Shown here in pieces: positions 5,894-7,233 of a DNA stretch of 7,233 nt. How positions within the stretch are numbered: position 1 is the stretch's first letter; each line of letters opens with the position of its first letter. The translations under genes and the position numbers were made by a program. The notes below the pieces were generated by a model. The model saw only the letters and a list, made by a program, of their open reading frames with translations, made no database searches and had not been told where the DNA came from. Source of the DNA: Acidobacteria bacterium AH-259-L09 (GTDB taxonomy: Bacteria; Acidobacteriota; UBA6911; RPQK01); NCBI GenBank assembly GCA_027717875.1, contig JALLOL010000126.1, positions 1-7,233 on the forward strand. Reading direction: 5' to 3'.

Positions 5894-6411
5894 TTATAAA
5901 GAACTGCTCCGGTTTACAATCACGAGGGATTTGTAGGGCACCCCTTTCTTCAAAAGACCTTTGAGATCCGTTGTGACGAGTTCCTGAGGGTCTCCTAAAT
6001 GAGAGGCAAAGACCGCTCCGCCAAGCAACCCCTCCTCTTCCAGAAGGCCTACCAACTCTTCGAGTCGGTCGGCCACTCCGAGAAGAACTACCGAATCAAA
6101 GGATTTAAGAATCCCCCGGATCACTTTCATGTCGCCCCTTAATTGGAGCACCGCCATCTTTTGCGTGCCTTCGAGAAGACAGAAATTGACGTGGGCAGCC
6201 GCTGCGTGATAAGAGGTGATTCCGGGGACAGAACGGATCTGCTGATCCTTCTCTTCAGTCGGAGGTGAAGGGATTCAACATTGCTGTAGACCATCGGATC
6301 CCCATTACCCGCAAGAAAGGCAACATCTTCCCCGGATTCTAACTTTGCAATGATTTCATCCACCACCTTCTCCCAGAAGGCCTCAGAGTGGACAAGTTTC
6401 CCCAAAGCCAA
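5894..6411 (-). pseudogene. cobI: Broken precorrin-2 C20-methyltransferase (cobalamin pathway)
   Basis: Two minus-strand frames together spell the C-terminal two thirds of a CobI/CbiL-type tetrapyrrole methylase, which methylates C20 of precorrin-2 with S-adenosylmethionine. The first frame has ESGEDVAFLAGNGDPMVYS, the SAM-site GDP region. After a one-base loss near 6250 the next frame gives IRSVPGITSYHAAAAHVNF, LLEGTQKMAVLQLRGD, FDSVVLLGV and a normal end at PYKSLVIVNR. The N-terminal part (roughly the first 80 residues, including the GxGPGD motif) is absent. It is replaced at about 6411 by HEAT-repeat sequence. With a lost start and a frameshift it is not functional. No other cobalamin gene is seen here. 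CbiL and CobI are not distinguishable from this fragment. Confidence 0.8.
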
Positions 6412-6640
6412 AGCCGCAAATTGGGGACGACCCGGCTCTCTTGAATCTCATAGGGATCAGAAGGCAGTCTTTTAAGCTTTTAAGGATGGGGATTCCGGCC
6501 GGATCTCCAATCAAGCCCAAGGCTAAGGCAATTCTCAGCCGGACATTGGCATGAGGGTGGCTCGCCAACTGGTCTAATAGAAGGTATGGCTTCAGGTTGT
6601 TTTAGTTCCCTCAGGGCCATGTCGATTCCGTTTTCCAAGT
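6412..6640 (-). pseudogene. Broken HEAT-repeat protein fragment
   Basis: On the minus strand the frame reads IDMALRELKQPEAIP, then, after a frameshift near 6580, LLLDQLASHPHANVRLRIALA and GLIGDPAGIPILKSLK. This is a textbook HEAT (PBS-lyase type) repeat pair, a helical scaffold used for protein binding. A second frame change near 6465 leads to LPSDPYEIQESRVVPNL before the cobI remnant begins. The fragment is bounded on one side by the cobI relic and on the other by the MerR-type promoter block, whose similarity to copy 2 starts at about 6645. Insertion of the MerR module next to or into an already decaying gene would explain this. The parent protein cannot be identified. Confidence 0.65.
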
Positions 6641-6656
6641 GGCGTCAAAAAATTGC

Positions 6657-6687
6657 TTGACCCTCCAGTTACTGGAGGATTTAGAGT
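6657..6687 (+). promoter_or_regulatory. MerR-type promoter/operator with perfect dyad (copy 3)
   Basis: TTGACC (6657-6662) and TAGAGT (6682-6687) are separated by exactly 19 bases. The spacer region carries a perfect dyad, CCTCCAG-TTA-CTGGAGG (6662-6678). This is the layout of promoters activated by MerR-family metal or redox sensors, and the half-sites resemble those of CadR/PbrR/SoxR-type operators. The dyad is better kept than in copy 2, which suggests it is still under selection although the adjacent merR is truncated. It should control the merR fragment and the HMA-like gene. Confidence 0.8.
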
Positions 6688-6704
6688 CCAAGGAATAAGG
6701 AGCC

Positions 6705-6830
6705 ATGGAACATGCGAAGGATGTGCTGATCGGAGAGGTTGCAGCCAAAACGGGCTTGGACGTCCGGACCATCAGGTCCTACGAGCAGGTGGGCGTCCTG
6801 CCCAAGAAGGTTGGGGCAGCCGACCTATGA
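6705..6830 (+). pseudogene. Truncated MerR-family regulator (DNA-binding domain only)
   Basis: The 41-residue frame from ATG 6705 to TGA 6828-6830 contains a MerR winged-helix start: LIGEVAAKTGLDVRTIRSYE, then QVGVLPKK. It then leaves the family consensus (usually followed by a GYRxY stretch) and ends in VGAADL. MerR proteins need about 130 residues, with a coiled coil for dimerisation and a C-terminal ligand site; both are missing. It is probably a deletion product, and any regulation through the nearby operator would need a MerR protein encoded elsewhere. A selected mini-regulator is less likely. AAGGAG at 6697-6702 lies only 2 bases from the ATG, so translation may be poor. The bases around its 3' junction recur in copy 1. 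Confidence 0.7.
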
Positions 6831-6858
6831 GGGAGAAGTTCACTTCAAACCTAAGAGA

Positions 6859-6863
6859 GGAGG
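6859..6863 (+). promoter_or_regulatory. Strong ribosome-binding site for the HMA-like gene
   Basis: GGAGG within a purine-rich run lies 9 bases before ATG 6873. It fixes the start of the HMA-like gene at 6873 and indicates that the gene is translated efficiently, unlike the merR fragment in front of it. Confidence 0.7.
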
Positions 6864-6872
6864 AAAAATTCC

Positions 6873-7214
6873 ATGAGGAACAAACTGCTTATCTATGGAG
6901 GGGCTGCGTTGGCAGTGGTCATGGTGGCGCTGGTCGCCACTACCGTCTTTACAGAAAAACTGGGGGTCTCGGAAATTCTCGTCCAGAAGGGTGTGGTCCT
7001 GGATCGAGCGACCTTGCAAGAGGCCCTGGCGAATGCGGCGGATTGTGCCGGGTTCGAGATTACAGAAGTCAAGGCGCTGGGCGAAGGCAGGATGCGGGCG
7101 ATCATCACGGGCATGCGCGGTGAATGTTGCCTCAATCCGGCGAAGACGGCGCTTGCCAAGGTGAGTGGCCTTGAGAAGGTTGAAGTAATGTTGTCACGGA
7201 AGTCGGACCTATGA
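6873..7214 (+). CDS. Membrane-anchored HMA-like small protein with CC in place of CxxC
   Basis: The 113-residue protein begins with a hydrophobic anchor or signal segment (residues 5-27), so the remainder should face the periplasm. Residues 74-107 look like the first half of a heavy-metal-associated (HMA/MerP-type) domain: strand MRAIITGM, then ECCLNPAKTALAKVSG, then LEKVEVML. In HMA proteins the loop reads GMTCxxC. Here it reads GMRGECC, so the first metal Cys is Gly83, the second is kept as Cys86, and Cys85 is new. The second half of a normal HMA fold is absent. A third Cys is at 58. It follows the merR fragment by 42 bases, downstream of a MerR-type operator, which fits a metal- or thiol-responsive role. 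Two relics of the same gene occur in the window. The assignment to HMA is by pattern and is tentative. Confidence 0.6.
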   Translation: MRNKLLIYGGAALAVVMVALVATTVFTEKLGVSEILVQKGVVLDRATLQEALANAADCAGFEITEVKALGEGRMRAIITGMRGECCLNPAKTALAKVSGLEKVEVMLSRKSDL

Positions 7215-7233
7215 GCCCGCAACGCTCTTTTGG

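Noticed and set aside
1..7233. CRISPR array, tRNA, rRNA or transposase gene
   Set aside because: No regularly spaced repeats, no tRNA-like cloverleaf and no transposase motifs were seen on either strand.

Overview
The window looks like an accessory, gene-decay-rich stretch of a Gram-negative bacterial chromosome. The evidence for Gram-negative is a predicted outer-membrane beta-barrel protein and a membrane-anchored protein with a c-type heme motif. I cannot assign a phylum; Nitrospirota, NC10, Acidobacteriota and deltaproteobacteria are all possible. Base composition is mosaic: bases 2101-2160 in the EgtB-like gene hold 20 G/C of 60, while bases 4081-4140 in the beta-barrel gene hold 39 of 60. 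This suggests pieces of different origin.

Layout. 1-46: tail of an unidentified gene. 77-600: wreckage that reads, in order, as a relic of a MerR/HMA-like module, a Cys-rich peptide ORF carrying the motif CCEPICG twice, and a 26-codon stub resembling the N-terminus of a radical SAM enzyme. 695-1165: intact heme-binding-domain protein. 1166-1477: no gene seen. 1478-1583: MerR-type promoter followed by a merR relic cut to 16 codons. 1610-1813: small Cys-rich protein. 1900-3195: intact EgtB-like sulfoxide synthase. 3196-3563: no intact larger gene, but a reverse-strand relic of the HMA-like gene and a 17-codon ORF ending in four cysteines. 3564-5762: secreted CBM9-like/DUF5916 beta-barrel protein. 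5894-6411 (minus): broken precorrin-2 C20-methyltransferase. 6412-6640 (minus): broken HEAT-repeat protein. 6657-7214: a second MerR-type promoter with a perfect operator dyad, a truncated merR, and an intact HMA-like membrane-anchored protein.

How the parts fit. Four places carry pieces of one MerR/HMA-like module (77-225; 1466-1583; 3224-3300 reversed; 6645-7214). Only the last keeps an intact downstream gene, and no copy keeps a full-length regulator. In the first copy the relic is followed directly by the CCEPICG peptide and the radical SAM-like stub. The most interesting reading is that the ancestral locus was a metal- or thiol-responsive operon that included a Cys-rich ribosomally made, radical SAM-modified peptide, now decayed here. 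This is inference from sequence pattern, not a recognised system. EgtB (thiol-histidine chemistry) and the small Cys-rich protein add to a thiol/metal theme, but no functional link is shown.
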